A stretch of 64,000 bases of DNA from Lachnospiraceae bacterium (lineage in GTDB: Bacteria; Bacillota; Clostridia; Lachnospirales; Lachnospiraceae). Of the stretch, positions 44,554-52,892 are shown piece after piece. The translations under genes were made by a program, and so were the position numbers. The stretch is taken from positions 54,046 through 118,045 of the forward strand of contig JAFQBM010000014.1 in the NCBI GenBank assembly GCA_017399685.1. Reading direction: 5' to 3'. Each line of letters begins with the position of its first letter. Position 1 is the stretch's first letter. Under the pieces are notes generated by a model. That model was not told the DNA's origin and did no database searches. It saw only the letters and a list, made by a program, of their open reading frames with translations.

Positions 44554-46017
44554 TTATAGTGGAATGTTACCATGTTTCTTTGGAACCGTCCATCTTTTCT
44601 TATCTTTCTTCTGGGAAATCAAAGCTTCGAATAAATATTGTCTGGTATCCTTTGGCTTAATTACTTCATCCACATAACCACGTTCTACTGCCACTCTGGT
44701 ATTCATGTGGTTCTCTTTGTATTCTTCCAGTTTTTTCTGATAGAATTCATTTTTGGCTTCGCCTTCTAACAATTTTAAATCTCTCGCATAGATGATTTCT
44801 ACCGCACCTTCTGCACCCATAACAGCAATTTCTGCATTTGGCCATGCATAAACACAATCTGCATCCAGATGCTTACTGCTCATGGCAATGTATGCACCAC
44901 CATATGCTTTTCTAAGAATAACATTTAACTTCTTAGTAGTAGCTTCCGAATAAGCATATAACATCTTAGCACCGTGACGGATGATACCCTTCTTTTCCTG
45001 GTCTACACCTGGAATAAATCCTGGAACATCTGTTAATGTAATGATTGGGATATCATAACAATCACAATAACGGATAAATCTTGCTGCCTTATCTGCCGCA
45101 TCAAAATCAAGTCCACCCGCCATATAGTTTGGCTGGTTTGCAACGATTCCTACGGTAATTCCGCTTAACTTTGCAAAACCAATCACTACGTTTCTGGCAA
45201 ATTCCGGCTGTAATTCAATGAAAGACTCTTTATCCATAATAGTATCAATGACTTCCTTCATGTCATAAGCCTTGTTTACCTTATCCGGAATAATTTCAAT
45301 CAATCTTTCCTGTGACTTTGGAACATAATCTTTCTTAGTGACTTTCTTTTTCTTTTCACCGTAATGGGTTGGTAAAATGTGAACCAGCTTACGAACTTCA
45401 TTCATACAGTCTAATTCATTGTCAAAATGATTATGTGCAACACCACTTAAATGAGAATGTACAAAAGTACCTCCCAGTTCTTCTGCAGTCACAGATTCAT
45501 TGGTTACGCTCTTTACTACCTTTGGGCCGGTAACAAACATGTTACTAATCTTATCTACCATAAAGATAAAGTCTGTGATACCTGGAGAATATACCGCTCC
45601 TCCGGCACATGGCCCTACGATAACGGAAATCTGTGGAATAAATCCGGAGGCCTTGGTATTACGGTAGAAAATATCACCGTATTTTGCCAGAGCCTTAACA
45701 CCTTCCTGAATTCTGGCTCCACCGGAATCAATAACACCGATGACCGGGCATTTTTGTTTCATTGCCATATCTAAAAGATAGGAAATCTTTCTTCCGTGAT
45801 ATCTTCCAAGAGTACCTCCCTTATATGTGAAGTCCTGTACATAAAGAAATACTTTCTTTCCACTGATTTCACCGGAACCCATAATAACACCATCATAGTG
45901 TCTGTCCTTTACCAGTTCAATCTCCTGAAATGTTCCATCGTCTAATAACATGTCAATACGTTCAATTGCATGTAATTTTCCTTTGCTATGTTGTTTTTCC
46001 AAGTTATATTCTGCCAT
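44554..46017 (-). CDS. Acyl-CoA carboxylase carboxyltransferase subunit (propionyl/methylmalonyl type)
   Basis: The product is 487 residues from MAEYNLEKQHSKGKLHA, chosen because GAGGTG lies seven bases upstream. Two crotonase-fold halves are visible: VIGVIDSGGARIQEGVKAL and VGPCAGGAVYSPGITDF in the first, TLTDVPGFIPGVDQEKKGII and RKAYGGAYIAMSSKHLDADC in the second, with the VMGAEGAVEIIYARD signature. This matches PccB/MmdA proteins that move carboxyl between biotin and propionyl- or methylmalonyl-CoA. No biotin carrier, biotin carboxylase or membrane decarboxylase subunits adjoin, so the holoenzyme and direction are unclear. Confidence 0.92.
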   Translation of the reverse strand: MAEYNLEKQHSKGKLHAIERIDMLLDDGTFQEIELVKDRHYDGVIMGSGEISGKKVFLYVQDFTYKGGTLGRYHGRKISYLLDMAMKQKCPVIGVIDSGGARIQEGVKALAKYGDIFYRNTKASGFIPQISVIVGPCAGGAVYSPGITDFIFMVDKISNMFVTGPKVVKSVTNESVTAEELGGTFVHSHLSGVAHNHFDNELDCMNEVRKLVHILPTHYGEKKKKVTKKDYVPKSQERLIEIIPDKVNKAYDMKEVIDTIMDKESFIELQPEFARNVVIGFAKLSGITVGIVANQPNYMAGGLDFDAADKAARFIRYCDCYDIPIITLTDVPGFIPGVDQEKKGIIRHGAKMLYAYSEATTKKLNVILRKAYGGAYIAMSSKHLDADCVYAWPNAEIAVMGAEGAVEIIYARDLKLLEGEAKNEFYQKKLEEYKENHMNTRVAVERGYVDEVIKPKDTRQYLFEALISQKKDKKRWTVPKKHGNIPL

Positions 46018-46330
46018 AAATGCACCTCGTTTTTCATCCATCTGAAAAGTTTTTAAATTTTAAGTCCGGATTATCTCCGGCCATCCTATTAGTGATATGC
46101 TAAATAATATGGTTCTTGGAACCAATGTAATTTCGCATACAGATTAAGTATACCATAAAAAAAAAAGTTTGACTATCAAAATATTATACGACTTTTTATT
46201 CTTTCTTTGTTTATAATATCTAATAAAGGCAACAAAGGTCGCCGCTAGTGTTTTGTTTCTATGTTTTTCATCCTCTTAGATGGATTTTAGAAACGTTTGA
46301 AAACTGTAAGTAAAAATTAAGATGTAAATA
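46018..46330. other. Non-coding gap upstream of the carboxyltransferase gene
   Basis: About 310 A+T-rich bases between divergent genes. A TATACT-like box on the minus strand near 46146 follows a long T-run, but no convincing -35 was found. No gene or RNA seen. Confidence 0.4.
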
Positions 46331-46369
46331 TTGTCAGATTATGATACAATGATTGGTAGTAAAAGGGGA

Positions 46370-46510
46370 CGAATTACAAGAAAGATAGCAATTGTAAAAA
46401 ATCGTAAAAATCATAGAAAAGATAAAAATTGCAGAAACAGTAAGAATCTCGAGAAGAATAAAAATTATAGGATAAATCAGAATCACAGAAAGGATAAAAA
46501 TGAAGATAAA
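46370..46510 (+). repeat. Low-complexity A-rich tract encoding Lys/Asn/Arg repeats
   Basis: Degenerate words like AAAAATCRTARAAA recur about every 18-24 bases. In frame from 46331 they would encode a Lys/Asn/Arg-rich 60-residue peptide with NHRKDKN twice. No ribosome site and no homology, so I do not call it a gene. Confidence 0.35.
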
Positions 46511-46844
46511 TAAGGGGAAAATAAAAAAAGGAATACTATTCATCGCCAATCCTCGTCTGATTATTTGTTTCGTACTTGCTTGGCTTATTACAAACGGATG
46601 GTCCTATATTTTACTGGGTATCGGAACATTACTTAATATTTCCTGGATGATAGCCGTTGCCAGCGGATATCTGGCTTTCTTATGGCTTCCCATCTCTCCT
46701 GAAAAAATCGTAACCATCGCCATTGCCATTGCATTATTAAAGAAACTCTTTCCAAATGACCAGAAAACCTTGGGAATCTTAAAAGAGTTACATGTAAAAT
46801 TTAAAGAGAAAAAAGAAGACTTAAAAAACAGGAGAAAGAAATAA
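46500..46844 (+). CDS. Small membrane protein with two or three helices
   Basis: The product is 114 residues. Basic N-terminus, hydrophobic segments at about 20-36, 38-60 and 66-82 (IICFVLAWLITNGWSYILLG, then WMIAVASGYLAFLWLPI), and a Lys-rich cytoplasmic tail. GAAAGGAT lies before ATG. I have seen similar small proteins in Lachnospiraceae but know no function. Confidence 0.65.
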   Translation: MKINKGKIKKGILFIANPRLIICFVLAWLITNGWSYILLGIGTLLNISWMIAVASGYLAFLWLPISPEKIVTIAIAIALLKKLFPNDQKTLGILKELHVKFKEKKEDLKNRRKK

Positions 46845-46904
46845 AAACATTCTCCCTTAAAAAGTTCAATCGAGTAGGAGGGAGTGATTAACTCCCGTCC
46901 TCTC

Positions 46905-46979
46905 AGTCGAGTAAGTAAGAGGAATCCCACCTCAAACTTCTCACAGAACCGTACGTGAAAGTCTCCTTTCATACGGCTC
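46905..46979 (-). mobile_element. Group II intron 3' end (domains V and VI)
   Basis: The minus strand at 46946-46979 is a textbook domain V: GAGCCGTATGAAAGGAGACT, then TTCACGTACGGTTC, a 34-base hairpin with the catalytic AGC-type base. A domain VI-like stem and the 3' end follow towards 46905. It belongs with the maturase relic just upstream (46987-47235). Confidence 0.8.
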
Positions 46980-46986
46980 CTATCAT

Positions 46987-47235
46987 TCAACAATACGAAT
47001 ACAAGATGCTCCAATGAGCAAAAAGTTTTGGCTCTCGCTTTCTTATAGTGCAGAGCCATTTTTCCGCGCTCTGCATCTTCTTCCTCGAAAGTTTTTGTAC
47101 TTACACATTGCCCATTTTACAATTCTTCTTTCAATACACTGTAGTGTACCTCTCATAGCTGATGGATTGAACTTTCCAAAGTAGTTCATCCATCCCCGCT
47201 CCATCGTCATTACAACAACTTCTTCACTACTACGA
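46987..47235 (-). pseudogene. Group II intron maturase C-terminal fragment, frameshifted
   Basis: The frame reads WMNYFGKFNPSAMRGTLQCI, then RRIVKWAMCKYKNFRGRRCR; after an extra two bases (GCGCG) it resumes as EKWLCTIRKREPKLFAHWSI and stops at 46987. This is the end of an LtrA-type reverse transcriptase/maturase of the GKF-P-S-A-M type. The RT domain is missing. Confidence 0.75.
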
Positions 47236-47316
47236 GTAACTCCGCCCCTGTAAAATACATTTCTACTTTCAACCTTATCTTTCTTTGACTTGAGTCTTTT
47301 CGATTTACATTATTCT

Positions 47317-47511
47317 ACAGGTTCCCATATGAGATACGAAAAGAAAAGCACCATTCTCACAACTAATATAAATTTTAACGATTGGGATTCTGTGTTTTAT
47401 GATGCTATCGTGGCGAATGCCATTTTAGATAGGGTTCTACATCATGCACATGTGATTACAATATCAGGAAGATCTTATAGGTTGAAGGAACATATCAAAA
47501 CAGAAGGCTAG
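47317..47511 (+). pseudogene. IS21-family IstB fragment (C-terminus)
   Basis: RYEKKSTILTTNINFNDWDS, then AIVANAILDRVLHHAHVITI and SGRSYRLKEHI match the C-terminal third of the IS21 helper ATPase IstB. The Walker motifs are missing. The following TTGTACATTATTATTTTGGA and GTACAATTTTATATTGACAT resemble an IS21 end. IstA is not present. Confidence 0.82.
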
Positions 47512-47588
47512 AAAAATTGTACATTATTATTTTGGAACTTTTGTACAATTTTATATTGACATTTATATCGAAGGACCTTCCTTCATCT

Positions 47589-47647
47589 TCTGTGTGCCTT
47601 GCATGGCACACCACCACCTAGCATACCGTTCGGTACTAGGCGGTTTC
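47589..47647 (-). mobile_element. Class C-type group II intron 3' end (domains V and VI)
   Basis: On the minus strand AACCGCCTAGTACCGAACGG, then TATGCTAGGTGGTG, is the short domain V of bacterial class C introns, followed by a domain VI hairpin GTGTGCC/GGCACAC. It lies directly after the stop of the second maturase fragment. Confidence 0.78.
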
Positions 47648-48041
47648 AATAGTTGACGTGCACAGACTGATATGCTATGGCTAAATCATAAAAGCCACTG
47701 TTTATCAGTCTTTCTTTTGTCATTGCCATGTTGACGGCAACTGTATGTGTTGTGAACCAATGACCTCGACGGCTATTTCCTGCCTGCCATGCAAGTTCCA
47801 TAGGAACTCCCATTTTCAATAGATTTCTTACCTTTGTTTTTGATTTCTTCCACTGTTTCCATATACACATACGTATTCTGTGATAGAGCCATCCATTGAT
47901 ATCCCCTATATTATTCTTCATGCTTGCGATTCCATAGTAATTCAGCCAACCTCTAGCATAAACCTTTATCTCTTCAAGACTCGGTTTAATGCTTTGACAC
48001 TTCTTACGGGAAGATAAGGTTTTCAGTTTTGACTTGAACAT
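47646..48041 (-). pseudogene. Class C group II intron maturase, C-terminal fragment
   Basis: FKSKLKTLSSRKKCQSIKPS, YARGWLNYYGIASMKNNIGD and MGVPMELAWQAGNSRRGHWF are the maturase/GIIM end of a class C group II intron protein. The reverse transcriptase domain and the intron 5' part are absent. It is fused at 48041 to the interior of a Y-family polymerase gene, so a deletion joined the two. Confidence 0.82.
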
Positions 48042-48226
48042 AAAGCCATACCGGTCTTAACACCGTACTTCTTGGCGATATGGTCCGCCGTCAAAACAAT
48101 TCCGTGTCTGCTTTCCGGGTCGCCACCCACCGCTAAGGGTTTCCCATTAAGTTTCGGATGGTGTAAATGCTCTATGGCGGCGTAACAACAGTTAATATCA
48201 CTGTGGAGAATTACTCTGCCTGACAT
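48023..48226 (-). pseudogene. Y-family DNA polymerase, N-terminal fragment
   Basis: From MSGRVILHSDINCCYAAIEH (GGAGG eight bases upstream) the frame continues with GKPLAVGGDPESRHGIVLTA and KKYGVKTGMAL, the palm start of DinB/UmuC-like translesion polymerases, with the first catalytic Asp in HSDINC. After about 62 residues it runs into intron-derived sequence and stops. The rest of the gene is not in the window. Divergent from a LexA-like gene that probably controlled it. Confidence 0.88.
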
Positions 48227-48359
48227 ATCCTTTTCCTCCAGTCTCATATTATAGTGAATAAGCTTGTGTGCTCTTCTCTACATAGCAAAGTATAAATCTA
48301 TTTTAAAAAGATTGCAAGTGACGCTTTGGTTGTCTATTTCTATTTTATAAAGATTTTAC

Positions 48360-48388
48360 TTGATTTTATAGAAAAACTCTTATATACT
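48360..48388 (+). promoter_or_regulatory. Promoter of the LexA-like gene
   Basis: TTGATT (48360-48365), 17 bases, TATACT (48383-48388). The dyad TGTAGGTACA (48388-48397) overlaps the -10 end and could be the regulator's own operator. Confidence 0.55.
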
Positions 48389-48424
48389 GTAGGTACAAAA
48401 AACTAACAGAAATGAGGTATGTAT

Positions 48425-49123
48425 ATGAACTCTCTCGGAACAATCATAGCAACTTATAGAGAAAAGAAAGGCTTATCGCAGAAAGGACTTGCTGAAGCTT
48501 TAAATGAATATGGCTATTCACATTCCAACAAAGCAGTCTGGAGCTGGGAGAATGACAAAACAGAACCTAGTGGTTCTCTACTTATGGCTATCTGTAAAAT
48601 ACTTTGTATCACGGATATATATAAGGAATTTTACGGAGAAAATCCTGGCAATCCTCTTTCACTGCTTAACGAAGAGGGACAGCAAAAAGCAATAGAATAC
48701 ATAAAATTACTGAATGACTCCGGCAAATATGCACCGACCAAGGCAGTTATTATATCATTCAGAAGAAATATCCGTTTGTTTGATATTCCTGCCTCTGCCG
48801 GAACCGGAAGTTTTCTGGATGGAGAAAACTATACTGTACTTGAAGTTGGCGAGGAAGTTCCTGCCGATGCAGACTTTGGTATTAGAATCAGCGGTGACAG
48901 TATGGAACCACAGTTCATAAACGGTCAGATTGTATGGGTACATCAGCAGGAAACATTATCTACCGGGGAAATTGGAATCTTCTACTTAGATGGTAATGCC
49001 TACTGCAAGAAATTAAAAGACGATGCCGAAGGATTATTTCTTATCTCCCTCAACACCAAATATGAATCTATACAGGTCAAAGAAAATGATTCTTTCAAAA
49101 TTTTTGGAAAGGTTGTCGGTTAA
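48425..49123 (+). CDS. LexA-like XRE/S24-peptidase repressor
   Basis: The product is 232 residues from MNSLGTIIATYREKKGLSQK, with GAGG seven bases upstream. Residues 1-60 are an XRE DNA-binding domain; residues 120-232 are an S24 self-cleaving domain with the Ala-Gly cleavage site in PASAGTGSF, catalytic Ser in ISGDSMEPQF and Lys in AYCKKLKDD. Such repressors are inactivated by RecA filaments after DNA damage and typically sit divergent to a Y-family polymerase, as here, but that polymerase is now broken. Confidence 0.9.
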   Translation: MNSLGTIIATYREKKGLSQKGLAEALNEYGYSHSNKAVWSWENDKTEPSGSLLMAICKILCITDIYKEFYGENPGNPLSLLNEEGQQKAIEYIKLLNDSGKYAPTKAVIISFRRNIRLFDIPASAGTGSFLDGENYTVLEVGEEVPADADFGIRISGDSMEPQFINGQIVWVHQQETLSTGEIGIFYLDGNAYCKKLKDDAEGLFLISLNTKYESIQVKENDSFKIFGKVVG

Positions 49124-49191
49124 GTACAGATTATCGGACTATAATTTTTGCTATAATTAGCTTACTACAAACAACGAAGGAAGGGATAATA

Positions 49192-49395
49192 ATGGCTGTA
49201 TCTACTACACTTAAAGAGATTCGAACCGAGCGAAACATTGGTCAGCAGGATTTGGCTGTTGCTATCGGTTACTGCGGACGCACTATAGGACGCATTGAAC
49301 GAGGCGAAAGAGTCGGCTCCCTTGAACTTGCTCTCAGGCTGTCTGCCTATCTTGGAATGCCCGTTGAAGAAATATTCAAAGTTGAAGATGAATAA
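49192..49395 (+). CDS. Small XRE-family regulator
   Basis: The product is 67 residues: LKEIRTERNIGQQDLAVAIG, then CGRTIGRIERGERVGSLELA and LGMPVEEIFKVE. A single HTH domain of the type often found on mobile elements. GGAAGGGAT lies upstream. It follows the LexA-like gene by 68 bp. Confidence 0.85.
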   Translation: MAVSTTLKEIRTERNIGQQDLAVAIGYCGRTIGRIERGERVGSLELALRLSAYLGMPVEEIFKVEDE

Positions 49396-49427
49396 TTGAA
49401 TGCCAGCCCTGATGGGCTGACATTCAA
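49396..49427. terminator. Bidirectional terminator between XRE gene and biosynthetic operon
   Basis: TTGAATG and CAGCCC pair with GGGCTG and CATTCAA around TGAT with one C-A mismatch. Both convergent transcripts would meet it. Confidence 0.7.
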
Positions 49428-49501
49428 TCATTCTATCAAATTTCTAATACCACACATCTATTATTTGATACCGAAATAATCTTATCACATTTTCACAATA
49501 C

Positions 49502-51148
49502 CTAGGAATACATCTTATTATATGTTGCTTTAATCCCACTACAATAACACTTTCTCCGCTGGCAATAATTTTTATCTGCCAGTGTTTCAATATCAAATAA
49601 TTTTTTTGATAAAGCAAACTTGTATATTGGGGTTTTATCATTGCTATTTTCGATACTCTTTACAATACGTTTCATAGCTAGTATAATTTCTTTTCTTGCT
49701 GTCGCCAATTTTTCATAATAGTCTATTATTTTTTTTGCACTTTGCAAATCATTACTCATCATATAGAATTCAAAATAAAGAATATATAAATTATAGTATC
49801 TATAGATTGAGCTATATGAATATTTATGCTTAAAAAAAGGTATTAATGTATCCTCAACAGATTTAATATTATTTTTGATAAAGTTAATGCAATATGCTAG
49901 TTCATTAGTTTCCAAATTGGGCATTCTCTCTAGCAAATCGGAAACTGTATTAAGTTCACTCTGCCACCGCATTTTATACTCTAAATCATCATAAATTTGG
50001 CTAATCCCGGGAACAAGATATCTAACAGTACAGAAATCTCCAATCTTATATATTTTAAAGAAAGTATCTTCATTAAGCTGTAGTAACTTATTTGTATAGT
50101 AATCCAAAGCTTCTCCGTTGGATTCAAACTCTGGCCATGGTTCAAACTTGTATGATGCATTCTTTCCTTCTAAAACTTTTAAAGGATAAAATCCATCTCC
50201 CGTATGAAGAATAGATTCCATATTTTTTTTTCGCCACACAGCATCTTCCAAATATATTTTTTTCTTCATATACTTTGACTGTTCAAGTTGTCTCCCTTGA
50301 AACATTTCTGTAAGGCATCTCTCTATTGCTATATTAATATCAAAATGAGCCCCAAATTTCACAAAATACGTATTATTGTGCCTGTTCTGATAGATAACAC
50401 ATATTACAGGATATCCTTCCCCTAACGATGCGTCATAAACTGAAATATCTAATCCTGTTTTCTTCATAAGTTCATAGATTTCATTTCTCACTCTTTCATT
50501 AATAATTCCTGATTCTAACGAAAGTTTTGGCATCACTTTTTCTTCATTAATAATTCTCTTGTTGCAATATCTTTCAAATATTTCTGACAAAGCCTGGGTT
50601 TTAGCTTCCTCAAGCGTATTTCCAAAAGCCATACCATTAGTACCATAAGCCACATCCAGTACACTTACAGGAAAATATCTTGTTTTGTTTCCTATTAATG
50701 TTTTAAATGGTTCAAGAACCAATTTGTCAGAATAAGCAGTAAAATACCTCTGCACATTCAAAGCCGCCTCATAATCACACTGTTCTAATCCTAATGGATA
50801 TATTTTTTTTACATCATAGTCAACTCTATCCACACGTACTTCATCTTTTAAGAAGATATATTCTTTATCCTCCGAATAACGGTCATAATAATTATACCTA
50901 AAAAGGACCTTGGTCATAATCCTTTCCATTAATTCACCATAGGCACTTGCCATAGCAAACTCTTTAGATGAACCCTTACCATTTACAAACAAATTGGTAT
51001 CCTCAATAAGCAATACAACAGCATAGCAGTTACCAACACAAGTGACCTCTTCTTCTTTAACTATAATATTACTATCTGCTAAAAACTTCTTTATACCCTT
51101 AACAGTTTCTGCCGGGGCTTTATCTTTCCACTTATTCTCATAACTCAT
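49502..51148 (-). CDS. YcaO-domain protein 2 (standalone, E. coli YcaO-like)
   Basis: The product is 548 residues. VNGKGSSKEFAMASAYGELM followed by ERIMTKVLFRYNYYDR, AFGNTLEEAKTQALSEIFER and NIAIERCLTEMFQGRQLE give the ATP-binding Glu/Gln pattern of YcaO enzymes, and the NGKG lead-in is like E. coli YcaO. The C-terminal 170 residues are helical, as in that subgroup, ending with CQRRKCYCSG. YcaO enzymes phosphorylate backbone amides to make azolines or thioamides. It is last in the operon, behind an E1-like partner. No TfuA is present, which argues against thioamides. Confidence 0.82.
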   Translation of the reverse strand: MSYENKWKDKAPAETVKGIKKFLADSNIIVKEEEVTCVGNCYAVVLLIEDTNLFVNGKGSSKEFAMASAYGELMERIMTKVLFRYNYYDRYSEDKEYIFLKDEVRVDRVDYDVKKIYPLGLEQCDYEAALNVQRYFTAYSDKLVLEPFKTLIGNKTRYFPVSVLDVAYGTNGMAFGNTLEEAKTQALSEIFERYCNKRIINEEKVMPKLSLESGIINERVRNEIYELMKKTGLDISVYDASLGEGYPVICVIYQNRHNNTYFVKFGAHFDINIAIERCLTEMFQGRQLEQSKYMKKKIYLEDAVWRKKNMESILHTGDGFYPLKVLEGKNASYKFEPWPEFESNGEALDYYTNKLLQLNEDTFFKIYKIGDFCTVRYLVPGISQIYDDLEYKMRWQSELNTVSDLLERMPNLETNELAYCINFIKNNIKSVEDTLIPFFKHKYSYSSIYRYYNLYILYFEFYMMSNDLQSAKKIIDYYEKLATARKEIILAMKRIVKSIENSNDKTPIYKFALSKKLFDIETLADKNYCQRRKCYCSGIKATYNKMYS

Positions 51149-51179
51149 AATTATTCTCTTCTTTCATTGCACTCAACCG

Positions 51180-52040
51180 CTATTTACCAGAGCATATTGA
51201 GCAATTAATATCAAAATGATGATCCTGCTGATATGCTAAAAAATCAAATTTATTCAATATAAATTTTTTTCCTTTAGATATCGTGTTATCTTGCATTAAA
51301 CACTCTATTAGTCTTGGTGCCACTTTGATTATCTCATAATACAAAAGACCTTTCATCAAATCAGAATAGTTAGTTACTTTTTCGTCAGTTAAATTCTCCC
51401 TAACATCACACTTATAACACCCAAACTGATTTCCATACAACATAGGACCAATTTGCAATTCCTTTGCGTTCTCCATCAAATACAAACGTGCAAGATTCTC
51501 TTGTATCGCCAGTTTTTCAAATTTTTCTATGCCGGGATTGCCCACCTCATTGCAATCTATAATATATACATATTTACTATCCTTTTCCATATTTTCTAAG
51601 TCTTTAGCCTGTATGTTTATTAGCCCCCTTAAGGTTTGAGACAAATCCACATTTCCCACAACTATAAACTTTGTTTTGTACACAACGTATTTTACTGCTG
51701 CAAACAGTGCACCTTTTTCCATTTGATATGCACTTCCATTTAATTCTACATATTCATTAATTCTTGTAATCTTTTCTTTTTCAGAAAGATAAGTTTCTTT
51801 ATCCACTATGCGAAAAAAAGAACTCAATTTCTCATTCAACAAAATCTTATTAAAAAACTCTGCCCAAATATCCTTTACGTTGTCAGTATCTATAGGATTA
51901 TTTAGAAAATCTGCCAGTTGGTACTCGCCTGCTTTATCTATATGAAATATTGCTTTTATTGAATTCGATTCAATATCCCAAAAGGCTATATTATCTTTTT
52001 CTTCAATGACACTATAGTTGCAATCGACTATGTAATACAT
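51180..52040 (-). CDS. E1-like/ThiF-type leader-binding partner for YcaO
   Basis: The product is 286 residues. The middle has a degenerate Rossmann-like segment (KYVVYKTKFIVVGNVDLSQT, then DSKYVYIIDCNEVG) and two paired cysteine sites (FGCYKCDV near 209-216 and INCSICSG at the end), the zinc tetrathiolate layout of TOMM 'C' proteins and related E1-like partners. Such proteins bind the precursor leader and present it to YcaO. It directly precedes the second YcaO gene, supporting a pair. Assignment by layout, moderately sure. Confidence 0.6.
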   Translation of the reverse strand: MYYIVDCNYSVIEEKDNIAFWDIESNSIKAIFHIDKAGEYQLADFLNNPIDTDNVKDIWAEFFNKILLNEKLSSFFRIVDKETYLSEKEKITRINEYVELNGSAYQMEKGALFAAVKYVVYKTKFIVVGNVDLSQTLRGLINIQAKDLENMEKDSKYVYIIDCNEVGNPGIEKFEKLAIQENLARLYLMENAKELQIGPMLYGNQFGCYKCDVRENLTDEKVTNYSDLMKGLLYYEIIKVAPRLIECLMQDNTISKGKKFILNKFDFLAYQQDHHFDINCSICSGK

Positions 52041-52115
52041 CTTTTTTCACCTCTCTATACAGCATAAATAGAAACTTTACAAAAACCTTATGAATATTTG
52101 TAGTTTGTCACAACT

Positions 52116-52892
52116 TTATCCTACAGCAGCCATGTATACACAAATCTGCCCTTTTTCCAACTTTAATGATTTGTTTACATCCAAATCATAGAACCCACCA
52201 ATGGGTACCGAAGAATAGTTAAACTTTGTAGATACCAATTGTAAATTGTGGCACATATGCCCAGCTTCAAGTAGAACAAGCCTATATGCCAGCATTCCGT
52301 ATTTTTTAAAAATCAAGTCAAAATTCGCCACATAAAAAACTACGATTTTAGCTTTGTCAAAACCCTTAATTCTAAACTTTGTTGTAGAAGTAAGCGAATT
52401 TATACTATCAATATCACTATCCGCAACAAAGATAAGTGAATTATCTTTTGCATCGTATTTCCATATCCTATTATCCAATTCCTTATCAACATTATTAATA
52501 TAGACATAAGGTTTAACTGAATATAATGCACCTGCAGAAGCATATGGTCTTAAATCCACCAAGTATTCACCAAATTGTCTTGAACAATTCACCCCAAACG
52601 AATTCTGCAAAACATCTGATAACTGTTCCACCGACATCTCTTTCTTAAATCCCCAACCAGTTCGTCGGCTTTTTAATATTTTCAAGAAACTATCATCTTC
52701 TGCCAACTTTTTACCATTTGATAAATTAACACTATAACCTTTATTTATTGAATCCGTTTCAATTAAATTATCCAAAACAGGAACTATATGATTTACAGAT
52801 ATATTAGCCTTATGATGCATCGTTGTTCTATGGAACTTTAAAACATTATCAATGTTATGATATTCATCACTTATTATTCTCCATTTTATCAT
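52116..52892 (-). CDS. SagB-type nitroreductase-fold azoline dehydrogenase 2
   Basis: The product is 258 residues. SFLKILKSRRTGWGFKKEMS, RPYASAGALYSVKPYVYI and VLLEAGHMCHNLQLVSTKFN followed by SVPIGGFYD are the FMN-binding and active-site segments of SagB/ThcOx dehydrogenases, which oxidise thiazolines and oxazolines to thiazoles and oxazoles. GGAGG lies seven bases upstream and the start overlaps the previous gene by 26 bases. It is the more canonical of the two dehydrogenases in the operon. Confidence 0.85.
   Translation of the reverse strand: MIKWRIISDEYHNIDNVLKFHRTTMHHKANISVNHIVPVLDNLIETDSINKGYSVNLSNGKKLAEDDSFLKILKSRRTGWGFKKEMSVEQLSDVLQNSFGVNCSRQFGEYLVDLRPYASAGALYSVKPYVYINNVDKELDNRIWKYDAKDNSLIFVADSDIDSINSLTSTTKFRIKGFDKAKIVVFYVANFDLIFKKYGMLAYRLVLLEAGHMCHNLQLVSTKFNYSSVPIGGFYDLDVNKSLKLEKGQICVYMAAVG

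Noticed and set aside
46331..46513. Lys/Asn/Arg-rich 60-residue frame
   Set aside because: No ribosome site and a composition explained by the repeat tract.
46604..47059. Minus-strand 151-residue frame
   Set aside because: It starts in a wrong frame of the maturase relic and runs antisense through a membrane protein gene.
49502..51148. Thioamide-forming YcaO
   Set aside because: No TfuA partner is present in the operon, so azoline formation or an unknown reaction is preferred.
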